From Diorhabda sublineata (taxonomy: Eukaryota; Arthropoda; Insecta; Coleoptera; Chrysomelidae), in NCBI RefSeq assembly GCF_026230105.1, contig NC_079478.1, positions 5,099,653 to 5,163,652 on the forward strand: a DNA stretch of 64,000 nt, read 5' to 3'. The position numbers were made by a program, and so were the translations under genes. Shown piece after piece: positions 35,786-49,300 of this stretch (the first letter of the stretch is position 1; every line of letters starts with the position of its first letter). The notes below the pieces were generated by a model. It did no database searches and was not told the DNA's origin. It was given only the letters and a program-made list of their open reading frames with translations.

Positions 35786-36169
35786 TTATTGGTCCTTTTT
35801 ATTAGCTTTTTGAGCGCTCAATCCAATACCCGTTACTAGTGCTAATACTGTTAGCCCTTGTGCTGCTATTCTTGTTCTCATCATATACTGTGACATCTTT
35901 TTTTGGCCAGTCCTAAAACACCACAAACCATAAGTGAGTGCTAAGGTTGTTGCTAGACAACCTAAAAAATAAATTAGCTTCTTATTCTTGAGCACAAAGG
36001 AGAAATAATTATTATTTCCATTACCGATAGGTACGAAAGGATTTGATTTGAATTTTCTTATAAACTTTTCCCGTTGAGTTTCAACTGGGGCAATTGCATC
36101 CATATCATTTTTTAATGTAATCCAATCAAAATTTTCCATTTCTTCATTAGAATTATCTTTAGAGGACAT
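35786..36169 (-). CDS. HIGD2A: HIG1 domain family member 2A, two exons with a 63-nt intron
   Basis: This is a mitochondrial inner-membrane protein of the HIG1 type 2 group, known to aid assembly of cytochrome c oxidase and respiratory supercomplexes. The unspliced frame gives 127 codons, but residues 52-72 interrupt the family sequence exactly at NPFVPIG/CLATTLALTYG. The interrupting DNA (36,024 to 35,962) begins GTAATG and ends TTTTTTAG after a T-rich tract. Splicing it out (exons 36,169-36,025 and 35,961-35,786) gives 106 residues, the length I know for human HIGD2A. A charged N-terminus (REKFIRKFKSNPF) leads into two hydrophobic helices. Between them, QYMMRTRIAAQ fits the Q-x3-R-x-R-x3-Q motif of type 2 HIG1 proteins. 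The start is the first ATG, MSSKDNSNEE. It is transcribed away from SRRM2. Confidence 0.9.
   Translation of the reverse strand: MSSKDNSNEEMENFDWITLKNDMDAIAPVETQREKFIRKFKSNPFVPIGNGNNNYFSFVLKNKKLIYFLGCLATTLALTYGLWCFRTGQKKMSQYMMRTRIAAQGLTVLALVTGIGLSAQKANKKDQ
35962..36024 (-). other. HIGD2A: 63-nt, stop-free, frame-preserving intron of HIGD2A
   Basis: The donor is ATCG|GTAATG and the acceptor TTTATTTTTTAG|GTTGTC on the minus strand. The length is 21 codons and the reading frame crosses it without a stop. Retention would insert 21 residues just before the first membrane helix. The sequence between the borders is A/T-rich, unlike the exons on either side, and has no counterpart in the family. Confidence 0.85.
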
Positions 36170-37377
36170 TTTGATATATATTTTTACTTTCTATTACATT
36201 AACAATTTTTTACGTCTTTTAAACATCAAATGAATTGACATTGACAATTAATATTTTCTTCTTCGTGCACGAGAACTTTAACCCCTTGAGAAATTAAATC
36301 ATCTGTTATAATTTATGGAATCAGGTTTTAATTTTTTTTGATCGTTTGTTTTCATTTCTATAATTTACATTCTATATAATAAAAATTTTGAAAAATTGAG
36401 TTTCTATATTATGTATTTTCTCAATCATAGATATACATATGATTATGATGGAATATGCATAGGCAACATATTTTACATATATCAAATTTGTTTCATTATC
36501 AACACTTTTATAACAGTTGCATTTTATATTCAACAATTAATTACGTTATAAATTGAAACATTGAACTTATAAAAATATTAATTATGTGTAACACTAGTTG
36601 TACTTTTTACACTTTTTTATTATATTCAAACTATTCAGTTGTCAAAATATTTTATCAAGATTGTCTTCCTTCATGGCTTCATGGATCCTGGTTCAGATTT
36701 TATTGAACTAAATAACTATTCAATCTCTCATGGTACAATTTATGAAAAATATGAAAATCTATTGCTCATTTCTGTGGTACAGAGCTAATTCGAGGAGTTC
36801 GAACTAAAACAATATGTATCTGTCAAATGTAACAGGCTTTTTTCTGTATAGTTGTCGATTGTCATAAATATATTTTTAGTTCTGTGTTATAAATACGTCT
36901 AAAAATTGTTAATAGTAACATTTTTTTAAGGGTAAAGAATATTCTATTTCAACAAAACTTTACATTGATAAATGAATAATTTCTAATGTTTAATTGGTAA
37001 AAAAATAACATTACGTAAGTATTTCATTCAATCTATTTCCCTATAACTAATCTGTAAAATCAATAAAGTAATTAGACATTTTTTGCCCACAGATAAGTAT
37101 TGAAATAAATATTTTTATAATTTCTATTATATAGGAAAAAGGGAATTGTAGTATAATTCACTTCTTTTGTGTGACTATTACATCAGTTTTTTGACTTTAT
37201 CATATTTTCTAGTTATTCTGCTAATTTGTTCAATGTTTTGTAGTATTTCAATTGTTTGAAATTAAATCTAATTAAATAATTCGAAAGGAACCATTCACAA
37301 GCATGGTTTTGGATGTATATGATTCCTGACAAGGAACAAAATTCATTATTGTTTTGTTATATTAATTTAATTTTCAG
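36170..37377. promoter_or_regulatory. Head-to-head interval between HIGD2A and SRRM2
   Basis: The two start codons are 1,211 bp apart and face away from each other, so this interval should hold both promoters and both 5' untranslated regions. SRRM2 has an acceptor (TTTTCAG at 37,371-37,377) only three bases before its ATG, so its 5' leader must contain a separate upstream exon. The best donor I see is TTAC|GTAAGT at 37,014/37,015, with a weaker one at 36,931. I see no clear TATA box. The interval is AT-rich throughout, without a CpG-rich island. Confidence 0.5.
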
Positions 37378-37380
37378 AAT

Positions 37381-40300
37381 ATGTATAATGGAATTGGCTT
37401 ACCAACACCTAGAGGTTCTGGAACAAATGGCCATGTTCAACGCAACTGGGCTTTGGTTAGAACTAAGGAAAAAGACAAAATGTATAAAACAGAACAAGAA
37501 CTGGCCACTCTAGATGCAGCTTCAAATAAACAACCAAATAAGGAAATTTTGGATCATGAAAGAAAAAGAAAGATTGAATTGAAATGTGCTGAGTTTGCAG
37601 ATATTCTAGAAGAACAAGGGTTAGTTATTTTTATTTGATGGTTGATAGTATAGATGCTATTGTATTCATTTAACATGCAAAAGTAATTATTATCAAAAAA
37701 GTTCGGTTGTTGTATTTTAGTAGTTATAAAACTTTTAAAGACCAGTTTTCAGAAATTGAAAAATAAGTTTGTCAGATTTTTAGTGACTTACTTGATTTTA
37801 GATTTACTGAAGAAGCAATTACCAACAAAGTGAACAACTACAGAAATATGTTAATGGGACAAGGGGCCAAGCTACAAACACCTATTGATGAATGGGGGAG
37901 ACCAAGGTAAATTATTAGTTCAATTAAATAATTTTTTCATACATAAGATTAATCACATATAATCAAAATGGATTTGTAACTTCTATAAGTTTTTGTCTTA
38001 GCTGTTAGTCTATTATTTTATTTCAATGATAATGACTAAATTGGAATATCTGGAACTGATGTTGATATTTATACTGTTTAAACTACACCAACACTCACAA
38101 TTACACTGCCCGGCCCACGTTTCAATAACCAAGTTATCATCTTCAGGGATTGGAGGTTATAATTGTGAGTGTTGAGGTTATGCTGGTGTAAACATCAAGA
38201 GTAAGTTAACTATCTTAAGAGGTGGTTTATGTATATATTTGCCGCTTTGTGCCCACAAAATATATTGTAACAGAACAGTCAACATTCATTTTTATGGAAA
38301 AGCTGTAATAAAAATACATAATAACTAACTTTTTATGTAATAAAAAACTCAAAAATGTAAAGACTAAATTTAACTCTATTACTTTTTAAAGTTGCCAAAT
38401 CGATTAACCCTACCAGTCCAATAAAAACTGTAACATTACTGACGATTATTTGTTGGCTATTTCTTATTAATCTTATATACCTTTAGATGAAATCTATATC
38501 TGGGTTTATGCAATCTACATTATATATTTGAATTTATATCATAAGAGGAATTTTAAAAAACAATATTCATCACTTCAATGCGGCCCTGATATTGGATTTG
38601 CTCCTTTACAGAGCTGGTCAGTGGTGAATTGGTTTGTGTAGTCTAGACTAGACGACCAAGTGACCCAAAGAAAACAAAAAGAGAGCTCCAATCTAAATAA
38701 AAACTGTTCCTTTCAGTTTGAGGATATATTTTGTGATTTTGTTGTTTTTGTTTGTTTTTGATAAAGCGGGTAGGTATATTAGCAGCAGCATTATTATTTG
38801 ACTGGTGAACCGGTTCACCAGGTTTAATATTTAGATAATTAGCTTTTATTGTATATTTCATTACTTTAGTACACTCTTCCTGTATTTTTTGTAGGAGCTG
38901 CAAATTATGTTTCAATATTGTTTCTTTTAATTATTTTTTTATCTTCTTACTTCTTGTTTGCTTTATTTTTTCTGCTATCTCATTTTCAAATTTCTATTTT
39001 TTCAAATATCGCCTTCTAAATTGTTAGTATCTATCAGATCTTTAAATTCAAAAGTAATTTTATTTTATATTTTTCCCTTGATTCATTTTCTAGTAATTAA
39101 ACTTATGAGCATAATTTTTCACTTTTTTCCTAATCTACTGTATTATTTCCTTCTTAAATCATACAGTGTGATTTAACAATTGAAATCATAAATAACTATG
39201 ACTTCTGGCATTAGAAAAGCTCAATTTCTAAATTAATGAAGGTAATTGTGAAAGGTACAAAACGACCTATAATCAATTTTTCTTTTCAGTAGTCAAAAAA
39301 AAAATTCTAAAGGTGAAAGAATAAGAAAAAACTATCTAAAATGTATTTGAATAAAATTTCAACACTCTTGACTATTTTAATATTTCAAAGTCAAAGGAAA
39401 GAAATCTTTTTAGGATTTTAAAATATTTTCATCATATTATAAACAAAATATAATGTTTATTATCAGTTATAGATTGTATAATTCTGTATTCTTTGTAGAC
39501 AAAATAATTGATAAGGCAACAGTTAAGTTTTTTTAGAATAAAATGGTTCAAATCAGAAAAACATTATACAGTATTATCAAAAAGTAACATAACAAAATAA
39601 ACAGTAAAATGAAAAGAATGAAAATATGTCGATCTTTTTTCAAACAATTGTTACAGAATAATCTATGATACAGAGTAATGACGTCAGTAGGGAAAGTTTT
39701 TTTTACCCGGGGTTATTAGGGAATAATTGTGGATTGGTACATTTTTTACTTAGTTTGTAGTCTTTCAGGTAGTTCATAAGTTTCTTTGGGTCTTCTTGAA
39801 GGAGCTTTTCCAGTGATTGTAGTAATTGATTCATTTTTTGTTCCTTGTCATATTTCAAACAGTCAATTAAGAGGTGTTTCAAAGTTAACTCACTATTGCA
39901 CATCCCCCCACATTGGTTTGTGATTCCTTACTAATAGGTAGTCATGTGTGATACAAGTATGTTCGATTCTTAGACGGGATCATTTGTTTATTTCTACTCA
40001 TATTGTTGGAATTTTTAAGCTTAGGAAAGTTCGTGTTGGTTTTGATTTGCTGTTTCTTACCATTGAAATCTGTATGTACTATATAGTTACTTTTTACTGA
40101 TTGCTTGTTGTATGCATTTTTTGCTAATCTATCTAGTCTTTCATTTCCCTCTATTCCGTTGTGGAATGGAGCCAACATGAAATTAATATTCATCTTCAAG
40201 TTAATAACTCCTTCTTAATATGAATGACAATATGATGGTTAGAATATTGTTGGTAGATTGAACTTTGGGAAATTTGTTATTTTAAGGATACTCTTGGATC

Positions 40301-43300
40301 CAATTTTCTAAAATTCGTTAAGTGCTTCTAGAATGGCAAACAATCCAGCAGAGTGGATAGATGTTATAGGAGGGAGTACAAAGGATTTTGACTGGTTTTC
40401 TGGGTAGAAGGCGGCTCGAGTTTCATCTTGGTTCTTTCAAACATCTGTGGATACACCTAAAGTTACCTGGGCAAGTTCTAGGTCTGTAGTAGGGTGGGCT
40501 ATTGTCCATAGGGGAATAGCATCTATTGATGATACATCATAGATATTTGGAAATTGTATATTCATACTGGATAGATATGTATTGACTCTGTTATAGAAAG
40601 AGGTAGTAGTTGAGTTGGTTAAAAGTTTCTTTGTAAAACGGATAACGGATATTGCCTTTGATAAGAAAGTGGTAGCTTTTGCTTTTTAATTTCAAGGGTT
40701 AAAAATTCTATAGTTTAATTTCTATTTTCAATGGTCAAAAGTTCTCAAAAATTCAAAAACATGACACATTGTTGGTTGAAATATTTGTCGTGATTCTGTA
40801 TTTACAGTGTGAAATTTCTATTGATGGTTGTTTAAAAAGTAGTTTTATTTTTTCTCCCGTTTCAAAACACAAGAAAATTAACGTTTTCTGTTTAAAAAAT
40901 CTCACGTAATTTCTCTAAAAAAAGCTTTTAATTATCATCAAGTTGAAACGACAACAAGTTATTGCTTTTAATAATATCGATTTCCTCACGTCCGCTGAAA
41001 TTCCGGAAGCTGCGCCTGCTTCCCCCCTCTATTTCTCCCGTCCTCTTCTCCCATTCCGATTCAATTCAGGAACGGAATAAGCTACGAAATACTAGTTTTA
41101 AAAATATACTCTTTATGGTATTATAGAAAAAGAATTACCGTTTTTTTTTCAAAAAAAAAGTTGATTAAAGTAAAAAACTGAATCAACACGGGGTACTTGA
41201 CTACCTTTTTCCAGGGAAACCTAGTAGTTTGATACTATTTTTAGATTTTTCAATTATAAACGTAACTTTTACTATCGATGCATAAACTTAACCACCTTAA
41301 AATTATTAAAACGGCCAAAATCTTCTGAAATTCCATTTCCACGACGCTTTCCATCAGAACTAGCGGTCCAAATAAATCAATTTTATATTTATGCTATTCG
41401 AAGCAAATGACAAAAGCGAATCAAATTTGTTTTCATTTAGTTTTTCTTATTTATTTTTATAACACATATAAAAATAAGGGTGGGGCTATCCCAATCATCC
41501 CCACTCTGATGTGATTTGGATTGGATTAGTATTGGGGAAGGTTTGGAACACATAAACCAACGAAAATCACTGATAAGTTTATATTTTCATATTGTTATTA
41601 TTTATATTACTATCTAATGAGTTTTCTTTCTTTTTGTGTTAGTGTTAAACTTTCTTTATCTTTTCAACAGACTTTTTTCGCTGCTTTTCTTCCGTTGTCT
41701 TTGGTTCTTCTCACTGTCCCACACCTTTTCACAAGAGTAGTCCCGAAAATTCCCAATATGTAAATTAATCATAACCAAAAACAAAATATCAAACTTGAAA
41801 TCTTGGGATTTAAACAAGCATTTCAGATTTACCTTTTTTAGTAAATTAGCCAACTGGACTTCTCGAATTGAAATTGATATTCAAAGCTGGAAATTCAGCA
41901 TAATTTTAGTTCAAATTCTATACTGAATACGATATAATATGTATTTAATTTTCTACCAACAGTTTGAATCATAATAAAAATTACTCACAAGATGTGTGTT
42001 TAAATATATTTTCATTAAAAACATTTTTTTATCTGAAGAGGAGGGAAATCATTGATCATACGAGACCAACCGGTGTGTGGGGTTGTACTACACTTGTACA
42101 ACCCACTAGAACCCTTCCTCTTTAAGCTAAACCTCTTTAGGTTCACATTCTAAACCCGACCAAACTGTCCCGTTTATTCATGCATAAACTTGTTTCTACC
42201 TACTCAGAGACGGCGTACCATTTATTTCTTTCGTCATTATTCATCTACGATATTTTCGTTTTTTGCAGTATCTTGAGCTGCAACTTCCAGAATGTGCGTT
42301 CTGCATTGTCCGTGGCTTGTCCGCGAATCCACAAACGAGCGTTTAAATTGGTAGGGTAGATAATATCCGTGTCCAAACAGTAGTTCACCTACCCTTGACT
42401 TCTCTTCATCCAGTCTAAGTATGTAGTATGCTAAGAGGCGCGCACTTCACCTACCTAGTTGATCCGTACCATACATCTTCTGTCACTGGTCCATGTTCAC
42501 GATTCTTTAATCCCGCGCGATTCCTGCCTTTTCCTCGTTAGGTATTCTCCTGCTTTCGATTGCTACCAGATCTGCTGGAATAGTTCCCACAATGGCTAAT
42601 ACTGCTGGTTCTGATATCGAGCGGTATGCACTGCATACTCTAAAAGCTGCTCAGCTTTGCACCCTGGTTATTCTTTCGCGGTGGATTTGTATCTGCATAT
42701 TTCTGCACCGTACAAAAGTGGCAGTCGAACTCTTGATCTTGTATTTTCTACAACGCATTTTCGAGTGCAATGTAAATCCTAAAGTTTTTATTGATTGTTT
42801 CGACTCGACGAAGAGCTCTTCGATTTTCGACATTTCAGTATTATTAAATTTTGCATCAAATCGATCTCATCCACCGCTAGTAATAGTCCATGGTCATCGA
42901 GTTGTTTTCTCAAAATCCGCATGGCTCTGGTTAGCTTATCTTGGATTTCCTCTTTGCTCTGTTCTGAAAAAAATAGTTGATATTTCATATACATTACCGA
43001 AGAAAGTAATTTACATCACAACATTGTCCCAAATCAATCTATTTGAAACTTTATATCATGTATAATATCATGTGATCGAAGTCTTATTTTATTTTTTTAA
43101 TGTTATAGAAATTTGTAAACTCCGTCTCTGTCTTCAGTCTCGCTATAATCATTTTTCGTCTCATCTCTCTTTACTTCATCATACCCCTCAGTTCCACACA
43201 GCAATGGGTCCTCAAAGGATCTATCCAGGCGTCGAGATTATCTGGAAAATCGGAAAATCCAGAAAATCTCTCATCGATATGTGAGAGATAATCCGTCGCG

Positions 43301-46300
43301 CAAATATTCAAAATCTGAAATGTCTTCCACGTTAAATTAAAGTGTATATAAACCAAATTCGAAACGAAGTCTTCCATAAAAATAGTTATTTAAATTGAAA
43401 TTATTTTATTTATTTTGAATTTTACAAAATAATTTATATTGTGATAGTGAATTGATATTCTTTAGTGATATAAAAATCGTCTTCCAAATATTTATGTAAC
43501 AAATAGAATGTTATAAAAATTCTTATTTACAACCGAGATGTCTCAACAAGAAATGACTTATTATGGTAGCATAGTTGGACAAAGTTCTAAAAATCCTCAC
43601 AATCCTAATAATAAACGACAGGCTAAGAAAAAATGGAAAAAAAACCGTTTTGGTACCAACAAGTTCTTTTATTACGATTTATACGCGCGTAAAAAACAAA
43701 ATGCAAATCGAAATCATTTCTCATTGGATGAAAAGGCAATATTTGAGAGGTTGTGGAAGGGAGCGATTCTTCAGACATTTCGAGAGCGAGCACCTTTCAA
43801 CGGTAACCTCCAAAAGGAGGGATGTTGCTGTCATTGCAAGTGCGATGTTGCCGGTGGCGCAAGGCACGCTAATAATGGTCCTCAGTTACGTATCGGGGGT
43901 AGTGGAAAAACCATGCGCTCCGTTGTTAGGTAGGTGACATTTGAACACATCAGAATTTCTGTTATCGCTATGTTTCAATTCACATTCTAATTAATAGTGA
44001 ATGTAGGTGGTTCAGAAGGATCGCTCATTGAAAATTTGTTTTATATAAATATGCTAAACTTAATTCTCTTTTTAATTAATAGTATTTTGTCGTATCGACT
44101 TCCCTCCCAGGTTTCCGCTTCCATTTTTTTCTTTTTAGTTCTCCAACTCAATTCTCTTTACGTTTTGCTTTTATACTATGTTTATTATTACATTTTTTTT
44201 ACAAAATCACCAAATTATTTCCTTTTTTCGCCGGTCGCTTGCCTTTTATATATTTTTTCATTAGTCAGTTTTCATTTTAATGCCGCCCGCTGTCACAACC
44301 TGCCTCAACCCGATTTCTAAATAAAACGCGACGCTAGTGTGATGTAGGAAGTTGTTCTAGGTCATAAAGAATAACATATATGTAGGGATTTCTTGGTTAT
44401 CTAGGGTTCTTTTCTTCTTAAAACGTCGGTTAGATAGAAAACACTTTTATTACAGAATTTAAACAATGAAAACACTTTACTTATGTACAATGTAAATAAG
44501 AGAACTAAGGTTGATAATAAAAGTATTCGTGTATGTGGTTTATACGCTAAATGAGCGGGAGACCGTCTTGACCACGCGGGAAGCCGTCTTAGTTGCGTGA
44601 TCTTCAGCGGCTTTAAACTGCTGAAGAGAACTCGTGTTTCGTACGTGGCTGTAGGATGGAGTGGAGCAATAATCCCGATTCTACATTCGGCCATCCTGTT
44701 CAGAATCCGCCTCGGATTCCTCGCTTTCATAGCTGACCCACGGTGTTATATATTCAGCGCATGTTGTCGTTCGATTGGGTCCCTCGTGATCTCCGATTTT
44801 AACAACGTCATATCTATCATTTTCTTTAACCTTAACAATTTCGTACGGACCTAAAAATTTTCTCTTTAATTTTGGATCAGATATAAACTGGGTTCTTTTT
44901 AAGGCAACCAAATCATTCTTCCTATATACATTTGCCTTCTTTCTCCTTAAATTGTATCCTTTCTTAGTTTCATTCCCTAATTTACAAGGTATACAGTCAT
45001 TTTTAATCGCTTCTATTTTTTCTTTTAGTCTTGGTATGTAAAATTCCTTGTTTACTCTACTTCTTCTGTCTTTTGAAAAATGTCCTAGCCCGTTGGCTTT
45101 TGTTATTATTTCAGTCTGCATGTTCTTTGGAACTACAAGTAATTTTAATCCATTCTCGTATTTATACAATGTATCATGCTCTAAATAAAAATCTTCATAC
45201 TCTTCTGTAGTCAAAATCCTTTTTATCGCCTTAACGTGTTCGTCTTTCTCTTGTACTTGTCTAATTCTTCGAATGATTCCACATTCTGTAGCAATTGTCA
45301 GTACTAATGAATTCCTGCTAAGAGCATCGACGTGAACCATCTATGTACCTCGTCTATGCTCAATTTCATACTGGAATTCTTCTAGCATCAGGGCCCATCG
45401 TGCAACTCGTGTTGTAAGGTCCCTTTTCTCCATGGTTTTTGTGAATGCATTACAGTCTGTAATTATTTTAAATTTCGTTCCCAAGAAGTAGATTCTGAAT
45501 TTCTTCACACTTTTAATAATGGTAATTACTTCGAGCTCATAGCTTGTATACTTCATCTCTGCAGGGATCGTCTTTCTACTCATGTAGTATATCGGGTGCA
45601 GCTTCGAATCGTCACCAGATCGCTGCAAAAGGCATGCTCCATAACCACGTATACTTGCATCGGTGTTTAGTTCGGTATAAGCTCAGTAAGCTGCTCCCAT
45701 CTGTCTAGTGAGTACAAAACTAACCTAACCCAAGGTAGAATTCCATCTTTTGAAGTACAACTCTCGTTTACCCTTAAATACGCGTATTTCATTCTATTTA
45801 CGGCCATATTTACCGAGGCTGCTTGTCAGTATCCATTAGCCATCGACGACATATTACACCTAAATCAATTCTATTGTACATAATTAAACACATGATAAAT
45901 ATACAATAATATGTGCTCTTTGTTTTTCATTTATCTTTTCCGCCTCCATTTTCGTATATTTGACATTTTACGCCCTACCGCATATCCCAAGGTCAAGGTC
46001 ATACCTTAAAAGATGGAATTTCCAAAAATTCAAACCCAACACTAATTTTGTTGTTTTCTCAGTGTACAAATGAACTGAGTCATCGTTTTAAACAGGGGTT
46101 ACATTGCCTGATATCGATTTGTCACGTGTCCCTTGTTTTTCACCAAGGGGAATGCATTTCAGTATAAAAAGAGGTGGTGAATTGTTTGATGAAAAAAATA
46201 TACGACGAGATTTTTTTTAAATCATAAATTTTCAGAACAACACTGTTTGTTTATATCAAAAATGGTTTGCGTTAATGGCACGAATGAGTGAGTAATAGGT

Positions 46301-49300
46301 TAATTTTCTGTTAAAACTATTCACCACAGTCTTCTTTAAAATAAGATTTATTTTCATATCATTGTTATTACGATCAACGATAGTTTTCGTTAAAAATAAT
46401 TTTTTCATTATTTCGTATATATTTGGACGATTTGTGAAGGTCGCTCATTGACTACCACGCTGCAAACGTACAAAGAGCGAGTGAAAATAATTTGTCGTCT
46501 CTTTCTAATAGATTTAAAGTTCGAGTGATTTTTTAAAAATATTTTGATTGTTTTAGCGTGACTGAGACCCACCAAGTTGCCGAGGCACAACAGGAAAAAA
46601 ATGCTCGTTTACGTGAAGCGTTCGGTATTTCAGAGTACTTCGTAGACGGTAGCAGCTTCGATCCCGATAGACAAGCTAAAGAAAAACTCGCGAAAAGCGT
46701 CGCCTTGCAAGAAAAGGAGAGGCAGAAAGCACTTGATAGAGAAAAACAAAGAGAACTGGAAAAATCTCAAGCTCAAAGATATGAATTGGTCCATACGCCT
46801 AGTCCAGAACCAGATGAAGAAGAAATGGACGAGAACGAGGATAAAGACAAAAGTGTAAAGAAAAAGAAGAAGAAAACGAGAGATAGGTTGGTAAAACTAA
46901 GAATTATCCATTTTAATAGAAAAGGTAAACGATATATATATGTCAATTAACGCCATTACTCTAATGCTCAAAATTACTCTGTCTCACTGAGGTGCATTTT
47001 TATAACCAAGTTACCATCCTCAGAGCCCCCGAAGTTAAATTAAGTCTCTGAAGATGATAAATTCATATATCGAAACGTGCTTCGGATTTATTTATATAAA
47101 CATGTGACTTGTTTCATTTCAAGCTACCTATTTGATTGTATCAAAAGTTTACCTTTTTTATTTAATTATTCTTATTTATTTGATGTAAGCTGTATTTTTC
47201 TTTTTGTTTTTTTTATTTCCGTTTAGATCACCTTGATCTTCCTTTGTTTAAAATAATTGGAACAAACTTCACAATCTAAACACTCAAATTACGTTCGACA
47301 AAGTGATAGACGAACATTTAATTTTCAACTTATTAAACAACAAAATAACTCAAGAAAGTTATAATTTTGTACTTTTTATTATTTCAGACTTAGGTTGGGG
47401 GTTTCCGTCCTCATTGTACCCATTTCTTCCACGGTTTCTTTTATTTTTGTCTACAGAAACTTTATTTAGTGTATCAATTTCCTTCGGTTTTAATTGTGTT
47501 TTCAGTGGTTACTATTTTTCTCAGTACGACGTTTTTATACCAATTCAGCTATTTTTGTTATGTTTTCTATTATTGATTCTTGTCTTTATAGTGTCCTCAT
47601 TTTTTCGCTGTTTTTCTCAGATCTCTTTTATTTTATTTCCTTTATTGCCGTCTTCTTTTGTCATCTCTCCTCTTTATTGTCCAATTTTCTAATTGATATT
47701 TTCATGTCCTTGCGTTCCAATATTATTTTGATCCATAATTTCGCCCTTTTTAGCTATTTCTACATTTATTTTCCCATCTTCTTTAGGTACTTCTAAGATA
47801 TTTACTTATAGTTCTATTTTATCATTATACAACAAAAATTTAACTAATTGAATTTCGAAGAGATTTATTTGTAAATTATGGGCAATTTTGATACATTGGT
47901 CGAAACATAGTTTGTAAACCCACGTCAACAGTTGGCAACAAGGGGGCTTCGTCCACTTTCACAAGACCACCGTTGTGTTTCCCAACAGTTGAAAACAGAA
48001 CTAAAGAAAACAGAAAACCCCCATTAAGTTTATTTTATATAATTTTTATTTGATCATCTATGATATATAATTTCAAGCCACCCACTGTATACCCTTCTAT
48101 GGAATCTTTTTGTATTTTTTGATAATATTTCCGATTTAAAAAAGGAGTAGTTGTGAAAAGGAAGTCTAGAAATGTACAGAAATAAAATAAAAGGCGAAGT
48201 TAACACATTCGTTCAATTTTACTCATAACTAAATCAATCAATCATATCAATCAAAGCAAGAAACCTTTACAGTCCACTAATCAAATTAACTCAACCAACC
48301 TCAGTCAAATAATATTTATATGGTTAGGTTAGGCTGTATAAACTATAAAAAGGTTCCCTATGGGTCACTGCCACTCGAACAGACACCTCTTGAGCATTAA
48401 CATGAAAAACTGCGACCTCAACTTTTCTGGAGAAGTAGATGAAACACTGGAAAACATATTTTATATATGTACCCAGATAATCGATTCATTCATCAGTGCT
48501 TTGGGACTATTCGAACTCCTTGTATGTATGTATATAGTTCAGGTTGCAAATTCATAGTGACCCAAAGGTTCTATTGTGTTCCCTTAATGCTTTGGTACTG
48601 CTGATCCTCAGTGTTTACAATTGATCTATTCCCACTCCTCTTAGAAAGTTCAGAATGTGAGATGGCTCTAGGTTCCAGAGATCTTTGTCTTCTACTTCAT
48701 ACACTCCCAGGTGTAATGCTTTAATGTTCTGTATTCTCTATACCTCAAAAGAATATGGATAGAGGTTTCGTCCTCTCCATAACATAATCTTCTCCTTGCA
48801 CTTTGGTAAACCTTTTCTCTGAGAGAATTTCTGTTGATCGAACTCCTTAGGCTCCAGTTCGTCTATCTGGTGGAAAGGTCTCAGTTGAAGTGGATTAAAG
48901 TTTAATACTTGTTTGTGATTTGACGTTATTGTATCAAGGGTTATAGAAAGTATTTTGAAGTTTGTAAATGTAAAAAGACAAACTTTGACACATTTTTAAA
49001 AAGTTCTAATTTTTGTTTACATTTGTGTAAAAAGTAACATGATTTAATATTTTAATTATTTTATTTGGGTTCTCTTTAATATAATGATAAAAGTTAGTAA
49101 AAAAGATTATTCATATTTATTATGTGTGGAATTTGTTCCAACTTTAATGAAATATACTTAAATATAAATTGTTCTAGTCCAACTGTGGAAGATGGTAAAA
49201 AGAAAAAGAAGAGAAAAAGCAAAAAGAAAGAAAGGTAAATGAAATTAGTGGGAGACATTTTTGAATAAATACACCACACAAAATTAAACACCGATTCAAA

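Larger units (their letters stand above)
37907..46556 (+). other. SRRM2: Intron 2 of SRRM2, 8.65 kb, filled with mobile-element relics
   Basis: It lies between exon 2 (ends ...CCAAG|GTAAAT) and exon 3 (starts TTTTAG|CGTGACTGAG). It contains, in order: a palindromic MITE, a dispersed repeat segment, a minus-strand LINE, a second minus-strand LINE, an unrecognised 131-codon frame, a minus-strand Gypsy relic with LTR, and a possible short inverted-repeat element. All retroelements whose strand is clear are antisense to the host gene. The other introns range from 70 bp to 2.3 kb. Confidence 0.8.

Noticed and set aside
38643..38915. 90-codon minus-strand frame
   Set aside because: Lys/Asn/Gln-rich with no recognisable domain. 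It adjoins a dispersed repeat and is probably element debris, so no gene call.
42592..43065. 157-codon plus-strand open frame
   Set aside because: The minus strand of the same DNA reads as LINE reverse-transcriptase thumb and C-terminal blocks, so the plus frame is a shadow.
47303..47796. Two long overlapping plus-strand frames (129 and 100 codons)
   Set aside because: Phe/Leu/Ser-rich peptides from a T-rich tract in an SRRM2 intron, with no family resemblance and no splice or start context.
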